Below, piece after piece: positions 1-6,709 of a stretch of 7,825 nucleotides of DNA. The notes under the pieces are model-generated. The model had not been told where the DNA came from. It did no database searches and saw nothing but the letters and a program-made list of their open reading frames with translations. The stretch comes from an uncultured Clostridia bacterium. Lineage in GTDB: Bacteria > Bacillota > Clostridia > Oscillospirales > Ruminococcaceae. The translations under genes and the position numbers were made by a program. How positions within the stretch are numbered: the first letter of the stretch is position 1; each line of letters starts with the position of its first letter. The stretch covers positions 1 to 7,825 of the forward strand of contig CALDJI010000236.1 of assembly GCA_937901805.1 (NCBI GenBank), given 5' to 3'.

Positions 1-1832
1 GGTTCCCCCGCTTTTCTTCCATCCGGAGTAGAGCCGGTCTTCTTTCCATAAACCACGTTGGAAGTGATGGTCAAAATGGACATCGTCGGTTTGCTTTCAC
101 GGTAGGTTTTCCGATTCTGGAGCTTCTTCATAAAGTTTTTGACAACTTCAATAGCGATTTCATCGACACGCGGATCGTTGTTGCCGAATTTCGGATAATC
201 GCCTTCAATTTCAAAATCGGTAATCAGGCCGTTTTCCCCGCGGATTGGCTTGACCCTGGCATATTTAATGGCGGACAAGCTGTCTGCTACAACGGACAGG
301 CCGGCGATTCCGCATGCAGAGGTCCTTATAATCTCCTCATCATGCAGCGCCATCTGGATTCTCTCATAACAATACTTATCGTGCATATAGTGGATGATAT
401 TGAGCGTATTGATATAGAGTTTTGCGAGCCAGTCGCAGATATGGTCAAAACGCGCCAGAACATCGTCGTAGTTGAGGTAGCCGTCGCCTACCGGTTCGGT
501 AACAGGAGCAACCTGATCGTTATAGCGCTCGTCTTTTCCTCCGTTGAGCGCATAAAGCAGTGCTTTCGCAAGGTTTGCACGCGCGCCAAAGAACTGCATC
601 TGCTTGCCAATGCGCATGGCGGAGACACAGCAGGCAATTCCATAGTCGTCGCCGAATTTTTCCCGCATCAGCTCGTCGTTCTCATACTGGATAGAGGAGG
701 TCTCAATGGAAAGGCGCGCACAGAACTTCTTAAAGTTATCCGGCAGGCTTGGGCTCCACAAAATGGTCATATTCGGCTCCGGAGCAGGCCCCAGGTTTAC
801 CAGGGTATGCAGGAAACGATAGCTCATCTTGGTAACCATGTGGCGCCCGTCCAGGCACATACCGCCGATGGATTCCGTGATCCAAGTCGGATCTCCGGAG
901 AACAGCTCGTCATAGGCCGGGGTGCGCAGGAAGCGCACCATGCGCAGTTTCATAACAAAGTGGTCGATAAACTCCTGAATCTGGCTTTCCGTGTAAACGC
1001 CGTTTTCCAGATCACGCTGTGCATAGATATCCAAAAATGTGGAGACGCGTCCTAAAGACATCGCCGCGCCGTTTTGCTCCTTCACCGCAGCAAGATAGGC
1101 AAAATACAGCCACTGGATTGCTTCCTTGGTATCCTTAGCAGGCTGGGAGATATCATAACCATAGCTTGCCGCCATCTCCTTGAGCTCTTCTAAAGCGCGG
1201 ATCTGTTCGGAAGTTTCCTCCCTCTGGCGGATCAGCGGGCTGTTGAAGTAGTCCGCATCCATGCCTTGCAGAGCCTTTTTCTTCTGCTCAATCAGGAAAT
1301 CCACACCATACAGCGGAACCCTGCGGTAATCGCCGATGATCCTGCCGCGCCCATAGGCATCCGGCAAGCCGGTAATAATCCCGTTATGGCGAGCTTTTTT
1401 CATCTCGTCCGTATAGACGTCGAACACGCCGTCATTGTGGGTTTTCCGATATTTGAAAATCTCTTCCACCTGGGGATCCATCTCTTTGCCATACGCTTTC
1501 AGAGAAGTGCGGACCATACGGATTCCGCCAAACGGCATAATGGCGCGTTTGAGAGGGGCGTCGGTCTGGAGCCCGACAATCGTTTCCTTCTCCTTGTCAA
1601 TATAACCCGGCTTATGAGCGGTAATCGTTGAAATTGTGTGGTTGTCAATATCGAGGACGCCGCCCTTTGCATGCTCTTCGTCCATCAATGTACGGACTTC
1701 CTTCCACAGAGCCTGTGTACGGTCGGTTGGTCCTTCCAAAAAGGAATCATCCCCGTCATATGGGGTATAGTTGTCGACAATGAAATCCCTGACATTAATC
1801 TCATTATCATACTGACCATGTTTGAAATCCAT
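1..1832 (-). CDS. pflB: Pyruvate formate-lyase (formate C-acetyltransferase), C-terminus cut by window edge
   Basis: Glycyl-radical enzyme of the cytoplasm converting pyruvate and CoA to acetyl-CoA and formate in anaerobic fermentation. I translated the minus strand by hand: 610 complete codons are open from the ATG at 1830-1832 to the left edge. Near residues 19-35 is the family-typical stretch with [12 protein letters not shown] followed by LW, then MPFGGIRM, and the active-site pair Cys401-Cys402 in [20 protein letters not shown] (codons at 627-632). The fragment ends at about TPDGRKAGE, just before the region expected to carry the radical glycine, so that residue cannot be verified. Family members are usually about 740-760 residues, so roughly 130-150 are missing. 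The start is supported by GGGAGG seven bases upstream of ATG. The activating enzyme gene, often next to pfl, would lie off the left edge. A palindrome in the upstream gap suggests transcriptional control. Confidence 0.97.
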   Translation of the reverse strand, partial: MDFKHGQYDNEINVRDFIVDNYTPYDGDDSFLEGPTDRTQALWKEVRTLMDEEHAKGGVLDIDNHTISTITAHKPGYIDKEKETIVGLQTDAPLKRAIMPFGGIRMVRTSLKAYGKEMDPQVEEIFKYRKTHNDGVFDVYTDEMKKARHNGIITGLPDAYGRGRIIGDYRRVPLYGVDFLIEQKKKALQGMDADYFNSPLIRQREETSEQIRALEELKEMAASYGYDISQPAKDTKEAIQWLYFAYLAAVKEQNGAAMSLGRVSTFLDIYAQRDLENGVYTESQIQEFIDHFVMKLRMVRFLRTPAYDELFSGDPTWITESIGGMCLDGRHMVTKMSYRFLHTLVNLGPAPEPNMTILWSPSLPDNFKKFCARLSIETSSIQYENDELMREKFGDDYGIACCVSAMRIGKQMQFFGARANLAKALLYALNGGKDERYNDQVAPVTEPVGDGYLNYDDVLARFDHICDWLAKLYINTLNIIHYMHDKYCYERIQMALHDEEIIRTSACGIAGLSVVADSLSAIKYARVKPIRGENGLITDFEIEGDYPKFGNNDPRVDEIAIEVVKNFMKKLQNRKTYRESKPTMSILTITSNVVYGKKTGSTPDGRKAGE

Positions 1833-1858
1833 TTCTTTTCCTCCCTAAACACATTAAT

Positions 1859-1887
1859 TTTTTATGAAAATTGCGTTTTTACGCAAA
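1859..1887 (-). promoter_or_regulatory. Candidate pfl promoter with embedded palindromic operator
   Basis: On the minus strand a -35-like TTTGCG (1882-1887) and -10-like TAAAAA (1859-1864) are spaced 17 bases apart, giving a short leader of about 20 nt before the pfl Shine-Dalgarno site. Both hexamers are only moderate matches (3/6 and 4/6). The spacer contains a perfect 6-4-6 inverted repeat, TTGCGT/ACGCAA, at 1871-1886, with imperfect A/T flanks. A palindrome between -35 and -10 is the classical place for a repressor or redox-regulator site, but the half-site does not match FNR (TTGAT) or Rex (TTGTTAA) well, so the regulator is unknown. Confidence 0.35.
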
Positions 1888-1914
1888 ATTTTCCAAAAAA
1901 GATTAAGGTTGCAA

Positions 1915-1946
1915 ATACCCATTTCACACTCGTGTGAAATGGGTAT
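1915..1946 (-). terminator. Long perfect inverted repeat after the dCMP deaminase gene, probable terminator or operator
   Basis: Two 15-base arms (ATACCCATTTCACAC and its exact complement) are separated by only two bases, TC, starting 11 nt beyond the dCMP deaminase stop codon. As RNA it would fold into a stem of about 14 bp with a four-base loop. On the minus strand the hairpin is followed by TTGC and, 14 nt later, by six T, so the U-tract is poor for a classical intrinsic terminator. The near-zero spacer would also suit a dimeric DNA-binding protein, or a hairpin stabilising one mRNA end. Position favours transcription termination upstream of pfl. Confidence 0.5.
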
Positions 1947-1956
1947 ACCTGTCTTG

Positions 1957-2445
1957 TCAATATCCTCTTTCCCCGGTAAGCGAATCATCATGTTCTACCC
2001 AGGACTGTACGTCAATCATCCGGTACTCATCGTGGGTATCACGGACAACCACCTGAGCAATCCCTGCGTTGATAATCATACGTTTGCACAATGCACAGGG
2101 ATTTGCACCTTTGACCAATTCCTTCGTCTTATAGTCGCGTCCTACCAAAAACAGCGTGCTTCCAATCATATCGCTGCGGGAAGCTGCAATGATTGCGTTT
2201 TGCTCCGCATGAACAGAACGGCAAAGCTCATACCGCTCCCCCCGTGGAATATTGAGCTGTTCCCTGGTGCAATAACCCAGATCGCAGCAGTTCTTTCTTC
2301 CACGAGGCGCTCCTACATAGCCGGTAGAGATAATCTGATCGTTTTTGACAATGATTGCGCCAAAATTACGGCGAATACAGGTTCCCCTGTCGATGACTGC
2401 CTCAGCAATATCCAGGTAATAGTTCAGCTTGTCTCTCCTGCTCAT
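1957..2445 (-). CDS. Deoxycytidylate (dCMP) deaminase, zinc-dependent, ComEB-like
   Basis: Cytoplasmic enzyme deaminating dCMP to dUMP, the substrate of thymidylate synthase. The protein is 162 residues from the ATG at 2443-2445. It has the cytidine/deoxycytidylate deaminase zinc site: H79-A-E81 (zinc His plus catalytic Glu) and P116-C117-A-L-C120. An insertion just before the HAE motif carries C53, C54, C59 and C75, the cysteine-rich loop usual in clostridial dCMP deaminases, and may bind a second metal. The open frame extends further upstream to a TTG at 2571, but that TTG lies inside a good promoter -35, whereas the chosen ATG has GGGAG seven bases before it. Transcribed divergently from rsmA. 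A close alternative is a broader-specificity deaminase of the same family, as in annotations of ComEB. Confidence 0.93.
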   Translation of the reverse strand: MSRRDKLNYYLDIAEAVIDRGTCIRRNFGAIIVKNDQIISTGYVGAPRGRKNCCDLGYCTREQLNIPRGERYELCRSVHAEQNAIIAASRSDMIGSTLFLVGRDYKTKELVKGANPCALCKRMIINAGIAQVVVRDTHDEYRMIDVQSWVEHDDSLTGERGY

Positions 2446-2511
2446 AGATTCACTCCCTTTTCCACGAGATATAGTGTCCAGTGCATATGATTGATGAAAA
2501 TTTAACAAAAT

Positions 2512-2526
2512 ACAGATACTATCTGT
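2512..2526. repeat. Perfect 7-1-7 palindrome in the dCMP deaminase leader
   Basis: ACAGATA and TATCTGT flank one central base. The palindrome lies about 10-25 nt downstream of the predicted minus-strand transcription start, a plausible operator position for the deaminase gene. No known regulator motif is recognised, and a 7-bp arm palindrome can occur by chance in a window of this size. Confidence 0.35.
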
Positions 2527-2542
2527 TTCTTTGTCTATCCCT

Positions 2543-2571
2543 ATCATATTGTTTTTTTGACGTTTTCGCAA
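2543..2571 (-). promoter_or_regulatory. Sigma-A-type promoter for the dCMP deaminase gene
   Basis: TTGCGA (2566-2571, 4/6 match to the -35) and TATGAT (2543-2548, 5/6 match to the -10) on the minus strand are separated by exactly 17 bases of A-rich spacer. Transcription would begin near 2536, leaving a leader of about 90 nt before the ATG at 2445. It overlaps the upstream end of the long open frame, which argues for the shorter deaminase protein. Confidence 0.65.
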
Positions 2572-2602
2572 CTGTTTTTTTGTATTTTTTCACCGATTTT
2601 TA

Positions 2603-2655
2603 TGGTATAATCGCATTATTGGATATTTGTACAGGAACCAGGACTTAATTATACT
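2603..2655 (+). promoter_or_regulatory. Promoter region of rsmA: extended -10, with a second candidate downstream
   Basis: TGGTATAAT at 2603-2611 is a perfect -10 hexamer with the TGn extension, which can work without a good -35 (only TATTTT lies at the right distance). Transcription would begin near 2618. A second candidate, TTGTAC (2627-2632) with 17 bases to TATACT (2650-2655), lies just downstream. Either gives a leader of under 90 nt to the rsmA start. The remaining intergenic sequence is A/T-rich, with no further feature that I can support. Confidence 0.65.
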
Positions 2656-2704
2656 TTTTTAGTGCATTTTTACATCAATTTTACAGAGAAGAAAGGAAAA
2701 TAGT

Positions 2705-3559
2705 ATGCCAAATCTTTCAAATCCCGCTGTCATCCGGGAAATTCTATCCCGGCACGGGTTTCATTTTTCCAAAGCCCTTGGGCAAAACTTTATCATTAAC
2801 CCTTCTGTCTGTCCCAAAATGGCAGAAATGGCGGGGGTGGGTGTGATCGAAATCGGCACCGGGGTCGGGGTTTTGACGGCGGAACTTGCCTCCCGTGCAG
2901 ATAAAGTAGTCGCCATTGAGCTGGACAAGCGCCTGCTCCCCGTTTTGGAAGAAACCTTGGCGGATTACCACAACATCAGGGTGATCAACGAAGACGTCCT
3001 GAAAGTTGATTTGCAAAGCGTGATTGACGAAGAATTTGCAGGGATGGACGTCATTGTGTGCGCGAATCTGCCCTATTATATCACTTCGCCCATCCTGATG
3101 GCGTTGCTTGAACAGCACCTCCCCATCCGTTCCATTACCGTCATGGTGCAAAAGGAAGCCGCACAGAGGATTACAGCGCTTCCGGGTACGCGGGCAGCCG
3201 GAGCAATCAGCCTTGCCGTACGGTACTACAGTGAGCCGCAGGTGCTGTTTTCTGTTTCACGCGGTTCTTTCCTTCCTGCGCCGGACGTAGATTCTGCGGT
3301 CATCCGTCTGGATTTGCTTGAGCATCCCCCCATTGAGATCCATGAGGAGAGCTGTTTTTTCAAAGTCGTGAAAGCTTCTTTTTCCCAACGGCGGAAAACT
3401 CTTTCCAACTCCCTGGCTTCCGGGCTGTCGATTCCAAAACAGCAAGCCGCCCAACTTTTGGAAACTGCTGGAATCCCGGCAAACGCAAGGGCAGAACAGC
3501 TGAGTATGGAACAGTTTGGCACCCTTGCCAACGCCTATTATGAAACTGACCGGAAATAA
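2705..3559 (+). CDS. rsmA: 16S rRNA (adenine1518-N6/adenine1519-N6)-dimethyltransferase
   Basis: RsmA/KsgA uses S-adenosylmethionine to dimethylate two adjacent adenines in the 3'-terminal helix of 16S rRNA during late 30S assembly. The protein is 284 residues, normal for the family. Visible motifs are the N-terminal K23-ALGQNF substrate/SAM segment, SAM motif I EIGTGVGVLT (49-58; the usual EIGPG has T for P here), acidic E72 in AIELD, D97-V98, and the catalytic N121-LPYY of motif IV. The C-terminal SFSQRRKTLSNSL helix region is also typical. The ATG is preceded by AAAGGA with a 7-nt gap. The segment between the first helix (MAEMAG, 39-44) and motif I is about 4-6 residues shorter than I expect for clostridial homologues. 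No clear terminator follows; a strong promoter for the next gene sits in the gap. Confidence 0.97.
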   Translation: MPNLSNPAVIREILSRHGFHFSKALGQNFIINPSVCPKMAEMAGVGVIEIGTGVGVLTAELASRADKVVAIELDKRLLPVLEETLADYHNIRVINEDVLKVDLQSVIDEEFAGMDVIVCANLPYYITSPILMALLEQHLPIRSITVMVQKEAAQRITALPGTRAAGAISLAVRYYSEPQVLFSVSRGSFLPAPDVDSAVIRLDLLEHPPIEIHEESCFFKVVKASFSQRRKTLSNSLASGLSIPKQQAAQLLETAGIPANARAEQLSMEQFGTLANAYYETDRK

Positions 3560-3655
3560 GGAGATATTCAACCCGCTTTTCTATAAAATGGCCTCTGGGA
3601 ACAGAACGATCCTTAGTTTTCCCACGAATACCCCCAACGATTCTCCCGGATAAAT

Positions 3656-3684
3656 TTGACAAACTAGTTTCTCCCTTTTATAAT
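3656..3684 (+). promoter_or_regulatory. Perfect-consensus sigma-A promoter upstream of the MATE gene
   Basis: TTGACA (3656-3661) and TATAAT (3679-3684) are both exact consensus hexamers with the optimal 17-base spacer. Transcription would start near 3691. It should therefore be strong unless repressed, which is notable for a transporter gene. The preceding 3560-3655 stretch shows no gene and no convincing rsmA terminator. Confidence 0.85.
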
Positions 3685-3691
3685 AACAGTT

Positions 3692-3736
3692 GTTCATCGG
3701 AGGGTGAACCATTCGGAGAAATGGGAACCGGATAAG
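3692..3736 (+). promoter_or_regulatory. Unusual translation-initiation region of the MATE gene
   Basis: A strong Shine-Dalgarno core GGAGG (3699-3703) abuts the in-frame GTG at 3704 with no spacing, so it cannot serve that start normally. It lies 33 nt before the in-frame ATG at 3737. GTTCA (3692-3696) and TGAAC (3705-3709) are inverted repeats that would place GGAGG in a hairpin loop. A four-codon open frame (ATG at 3721, TAA at 3733-3735) ends one base before the ATG at 3737, an arrangement compatible with translational coupling. Function is inference. Confidence 0.35.
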
Positions 3737-5137
3737 ATGCTGGCTGGGATGCCTGCTCTTATCCGGGTTTTGAAGCAATTGCAAAATTTTACACAGGGAA
3801 AGATTCTTTCTCCTTTGATTCGTTTCGCCTTGCCCGTTCTGGCAACCCTGTTTTTGCAGACCATGTACGGGGCAGTAGACATGATGGCAGTCGGGCAGTT
3901 CGCCACTGCCGCAGATGTATCCGCCGTTTCTACAGGAAGCTGGCTGATGCAGCTGGTGACCTCCTTTGTCGTTGGGATTGCCATGGGCACCACCATCCTG
4001 TTAGGGCGGCAGATTGGAGAGGGAAAACCGCAAGAGGCCGGAAAAATTATCGGCGCGAGTATCACATTGTTTGCTATCATCGGTGTTACCATTACGGTCA
4101 TAATGGAAGCGTTTTCCGTCCCGATTTCCAAAATCATGCAGACGCCTGCCGAGGCGTTTGACGCGACCATTGAATACCTGCGCATTTGCAGCGGGGGTTC
4201 CCTGTTTATTGTAGCTTATAATGTACTGGGCAGTATTTTCCGCGGAATCGGCAATTCCAGAATGCCGCTGATGACCGTCTCCATCGCCTGCGTCTGCAAC
4301 ATTGCCGGGGATTATCTTCTGGTCGGCGTCTTCCATATGGCGACTGCGGGGGCCGCCGTTGCGACGGTAGCCGCCCAAGCCATCAGCGTACTCATCTCCC
4401 TGCTGATTATACGGCGTCAGCAGCTTCCGTTTTCCTTCCACAGAAAAGACATTACATTTGATATCAAACGCATGGGTCACATTTTCCGGCTTGGCTTTCC
4501 CATCGCTTTCCAGGATCTTCTGGTCAGTATTTCCTTTTTGGCCATTACTGCAATCGTCAACACTCTAGGTGTGATCGCCTCTGCCGGCGTTGGCATCGCA
4601 GAAAAACTCTGTGGGTTCATCATGCTGGTTCCTTCCGCCTTCAACCAGCCCATGGCGACTTTTGTTTCCCACAATATCGGCGCACAAAGACCGGAGAGAG
4701 TAAACCGCGCGCTGGCTTATGGAATCGGGACGTCTTTTGGCATAGGCATTCTGATGGCTTATTTTTCCTATTTCCACGGCGATCTGCTTGCGGGGATTTT
4801 TGCCAGGGATCCCGAGGTCATTGCCGCCGCCGCGGAGTACCTGAAAGCCTATGCGATTGACTGTCTGCTGGTTTCTTTCCTGTTTTGTATGATCGGGTAT
4901 TTTAACGGCTGTGGAAAAACGCTGTTTGTTATGATCCAGGGAATCATTGGCGCCTTTGGAATCCGGATCCCGGTTTCTCTGGCTATGAGCAAGCTGGTAC
5001 CTGTTTCTCTGTTCCAGGTGGGACTGGCAACCCCCTGTTCCTCTCTGGTGCAGATTTTACTGTGCGCGGGATTTTATCTGTTCCTCTCCAAACGGATGCA
5101 AGCGGCGAAACATCAGACAAAATCATCTGTTTTGTAA
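3737..5137 (+). CDS. MATE-family multidrug/toxin efflux transporter
   Basis: Inner-membrane antiporter of the multidrug and toxic compound extrusion family, expected to use a Na+ or H+ gradient to export cationic compounds. From ATG 3737 it has 466 residues, the usual size, and is almost entirely hydrophobic with room for 12 membrane helices in two related halves. Family-like sequence begins near GKILSPLIRFALPV and continues with LFLQTMYGAVDMMAVGQF in the first helix, GRQIGEGK in the first cytoplasmic loop, and FRGIGNSRMPL after helix 5. The second half repeats the pattern (GFPIAFQDLL, AFNQPMATFVSHNIGAQ). Start choice is uncertain: a GTG at 3704 would add 11 residues but has no usable ribosome site, and an ATG at 3749 is also possible. 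The substrate cannot be told from sequence. It is a single-gene unit with its own promoter and a shared terminator. Confidence 0.93.
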   Translation: MLAGMPALIRVLKQLQNFTQGKILSPLIRFALPVLATLFLQTMYGAVDMMAVGQFATAADVSAVSTGSWLMQLVTSFVVGIAMGTTILLGRQIGEGKPQEAGKIIGASITLFAIIGVTITVIMEAFSVPISKIMQTPAEAFDATIEYLRICSGGSLFIVAYNVLGSIFRGIGNSRMPLMTVSIACVCNIAGDYLLVGVFHMATAGAAVATVAAQAISVLISLLIIRRQQLPFSFHRKDITFDIKRMGHIFRLGFPIAFQDLLVSISFLAITAIVNTLGVIASAGVGIAEKLCGFIMLVPSAFNQPMATFVSHNIGAQRPERVNRALAYGIGTSFGIGILMAYFSYFHGDLLAGIFARDPEVIAAAAEYLKAYAIDCLLVSFLFCMIGYFNGCGKTLFVMIQGIIGAFGIRIPVSLAMSKLVPVSLFQVGLATPCSSLVQILLCAGFYLFLSKRMQAAKHQTKSSVL

Positions 5138-5180
5138 AAAAAGCGTGCGGAAAGCCGATTACTTTCCGCACGCTTTGTTC
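5136..5180. terminator. Strong bidirectional terminator between convergent MATE and Nudix genes
   Basis: Perfect 15-bp stem: 5140-5154 (AAAGCGTGCGGAAAG) pairs with 5162-5176, with a seven-base loop. On the minus strand the G/C-rich stem runs directly into seven T, an excellent terminator for the Nudix gene that ends at 5212. In the plus direction the tail is TTTGTTC, weaker but probably adequate for the MATE gene, whose TAA at 5135-5137 touches the hairpin. Confidence 0.9.
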
Positions 5181-5211
5181 AATGCCTTTTCCTCTGAAAC
5201 ACAAGCACGAA

Positions 5212-5700
5212 TCAGTCCCAGTCCTGGCAAACAAAATGTTGTACCCCACTGTGCATGTTCTTCAAGTATGCAGCAGCACCTTCCGGATAAACCTTTATCT
5301 GCTGGAGGTTTTCCATTGGAACCCAATGAAATTCGAGTTCAAAATCCCGTCCCTGTAAGTGCTCTTGCGCCAAGAACATGCCCTGTCTGGGAGTATGGCT
5401 GTCCGTAATGGAAATCAAATAATACAAGCAAATCTGCTGGCAGGGCTTCTTACCCCAGGGAAAGAAAATCTCGCCAACCCACTGCAGCGGCCCAACAGAA
5501 ATTTCCGCTCCGATTTCTTCATGGAACTCGCGAACCAGCGTCTGTTCATGGGTTTCTCCATAGGACACATGTCCGCCCGGAAAAGAAAACCCTGTATCGT
5601 TGGTCGGCTTTTGCAGGAGTATCTTGCCGTTATGGATGCATATTCCAGCTACACGATAGGAAAACACAAACTCCGGCGTCTCGAACAACAAATCCGGCAT
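5212..5700 (-). CDS. Nudix hydrolase
   Basis: Cytoplasmic Mg2+-dependent hydrolase of nucleoside-diphosphate-linked compounds. The 162-residue protein is a single Nudix domain. Its Nudix box is complete: G43, E49, then R57-E58-F59-H60-E61-E62-I63-G64-A65, matching GX5EX7REUXEEXGU. The box is preceded by a strand with FSFPGGH, typical of MutT/ADP-ribose-pyrophosphatase-like members. The ATG at 5700 has GGGAGG seven bases before it. Substrate specificity cannot be assigned: nothing diagnostic for oxidised dGTP, NADH or ADP-ribose is recognised. It lies downstream of the ECF gene but beyond that gene's terminator, so it probably has its own promoter. A TGG-TAACAT extended -10-like element lies upstream, but it is weak. 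Confidence 0.93.
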   Translation of the reverse strand: MPDLLFETPEFVFSYRVAGICIHNGKILLQKPTNDTGFSFPGGHVSYGETHEQTLVREFHEEIGAEISVGPLQWVGEIFFPWGKKPCQQICLYYLISITDSHTPRQGMFLAQEHLQGRDFELEFHWVPMENLQQIKVYPEGAAAYLKNMHSGVQHFVCQDWD

Positions 5701-5779
5701 AAAAATTCCTCCCTTGTCCTGTGATTTCTCTATGTTACCATATCCTCAAATGACGTCCATAGTTCTATTGAAAAGAGCA

Positions 5780-5811
5780 GACAAAACAGCGGACAGGAGA
5801 GCCTGCCCGCC
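5780..5811 (-). terminator. Intrinsic terminator after the ECF S-component gene
   Basis: On the minus strand GCGGGCAGG (5802-5810) pairs with CCTGTCCGC (5789-5797) around a CTCT loop, nine pairs with one G-U, followed by TGTTTTGT. It lies about 20 nt after the TAA at 5830-5832, as expected for the end of that transcript. Confidence 0.75.
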
Positions 5812-5829
5812 GCATAATCAAAATCCATC

Positions 5830-6492
5830 TTATACCTTTCTCTTCTTGGAAATTACCAAAAGCGGTTTTGCAATCGCCACAACCAATACGCCGGTCACAA
5901 TTGCCTCCAACACGCCATTGACTGCAATGGTTGTTCCAATGATCCCCCACAGGGCTGCTGGAAGCACGCCGTTTGCATTTGCATAGGGTTGCATAAAGAA
6001 CAGCAGGATACAGCCCATGACAAGTATGGTATTCACCATTGCTCCAACCACGCCGGCAAGCCCGCAGGCGAAGAACTGGCGCTTATCCTTTTTAGCCACC
6101 GCCCGATATACATAGGCGGAAATGACACCGATGAGAATCCGCGGAACAAAACAGGTAATCACAGCGCCCACCGCATAGAGAGCTGTCTGCATAGGTCCGG
6201 CCGCAATTTGAGAACTGTAGAATGGGCTGAATACAAAGGCTGTCGGCGTACCATAAATGGTAAACCAGAGCATACTGCACAAACCGAAAACCCCGCCGAG
6301 CAAACCGCCGGCCTTAGGCCCCATCAGGATTGCCCCGACAACAACGGGGAACTGTACGATGGTTGCGACAATCGGGCCGCCAAGCGGAATTGAGCCGAGC
6401 GGCGTAAATGCTAAAACGGCGATAATGGCGGACAAAATCGCGAGCTGCGTCAATGTCCTGATGTGTGACATACTGCTTGTTTGATGATTCAT
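5830..6492 (-). CDS. ECF transporter S component, PanT (pantothenate)-like
   Basis: Membrane substrate-binding subunit of an energy-coupling-factor vitamin transporter; it would work with the shared EcfA/A'/T module encoded elsewhere. The 220-residue protein has about six hydrophobic segments. The first helix carries an AxxxA motif (A18-A22), the contact usually made with EcfT. AFTPLGSIPLG (28-38), ATIVQFPVVVGAILMGPKAGGLLG (43-66), FVFSPF (86-91), FVPRILIGV (115-123) and VNTILVMG (153-160) resemble PanT-type S components, so pantothenate is the best guess, but specificity is inferred. The start ATG (6490-6492) has a near-ideal AGGAGGT eight bases upstream. The frame stays open for another 89 codons upstream, but that stretch is low-complexity and lacks such a ribosome site. 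It follows the M20/ATC-hydrolase gene on the same strand after a 217-nt leader, and a hairpin terminator ends the unit. Confidence 0.9.
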   Translation of the reverse strand: MNHQTSSMSHIRTLTQLAILSAIIAVLAFTPLGSIPLGGPIVATIVQFPVVVGAILMGPKAGGLLGGVFGLCSMLWFTIYGTPTAFVFSPFYSSQIAAGPMQTALYAVGAVITCFVPRILIGVISAYVYRAVAKKDKRQFFACGLAGVVGAMVNTILVMGCILLFFMQPYANANGVLPAALWGIIGTTIAVNGVLEAIVTGVLVVAIAKPLLVISKKRKV

Positions 6493-6709
6493 GGGGTAAT
6501 ACCTCCTCGCTGCCGCTCCATCCCCTGTGGATGCGACGCATTTCATTTTATCTAAAAACAAAACCCTTTGTTTTCGAAACTGAAAAACCGCGGGATAAAA
6601 CTGCGGATAGTTCATACCCTTCTTGGTATTGGACTTCCCCGTTTCTTCCCCATTTTTCATGTTTGTAGGAAACCGGAGAGTTTCGTTTTTCAGCAAGTTA
6701 AAATACTTG
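6493..6709 (-). promoter_or_regulatory. Structured leader of the ECF gene, candidate riboswitch or attenuator
   Basis: Inverted repeats, read along the minus strand: CAAGT/ACTTG (6694-6709); a long-range 9-bp pairing of CTGAAAAAC (6685-6693) with GTTTTTCAG (6580-6588); enclosed by it GAAAC/GTTTC (6669-6684), ATACC/GGTAT (6614-6629) and a weak CCGC/GCGG; then AAAACAAA/TTTGTTTT (6555-6574), an A/U hairpin running into T residues like a weak terminator; and CATCC/GGATG before the Shine-Dalgarno site. An outer stem closing several hairpins, then a terminator-like hairpin before a vitamin-transporter gene, is riboswitch-like architecture. I recognise no known class (no TPP, FMN, THF or cobalamin consensus). 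A weak promoter candidate, TTGGCA-17-TATGCA, lies in the end of the preceding gene. Confidence 0.35.

Noticed and set aside
342..1937. Plus-strand open frames across the left end
   Set aside because: They are antisense to a clear pyruvate formate-lyase translation with its active-site motif and have no recognisable domains of their own.
1864..2490. Plus-strand 208-codon frame opposite dCMP deaminase
   Set aside because: It crosses the inverted repeats and mirrors the deaminase coding strand, and its translation matches no family that I know.
2446..2571. TTG-initiated 42-residue extension of dCMP deaminase
   Set aside because: Its start lies on the -35 hexamer of a good promoter, has no Shine-Dalgarno site, and the family begins at about MSRRDKL.
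5359..5986. Plus-strand frames opposite the Nudix and ECF genes
   Set aside because: They are shadows of minus-strand genes that carry full family motifs, and no promoter or ribosome site supports them.
6669..6690. GAAAC/GTTTC hairpin followed by T-run on the plus strand as a terminator
   Set aside because: The stem is only five A/T-rich pairs and no plus-strand gene ends nearby; it fits better as an inner hairpin of the minus-strand leader.
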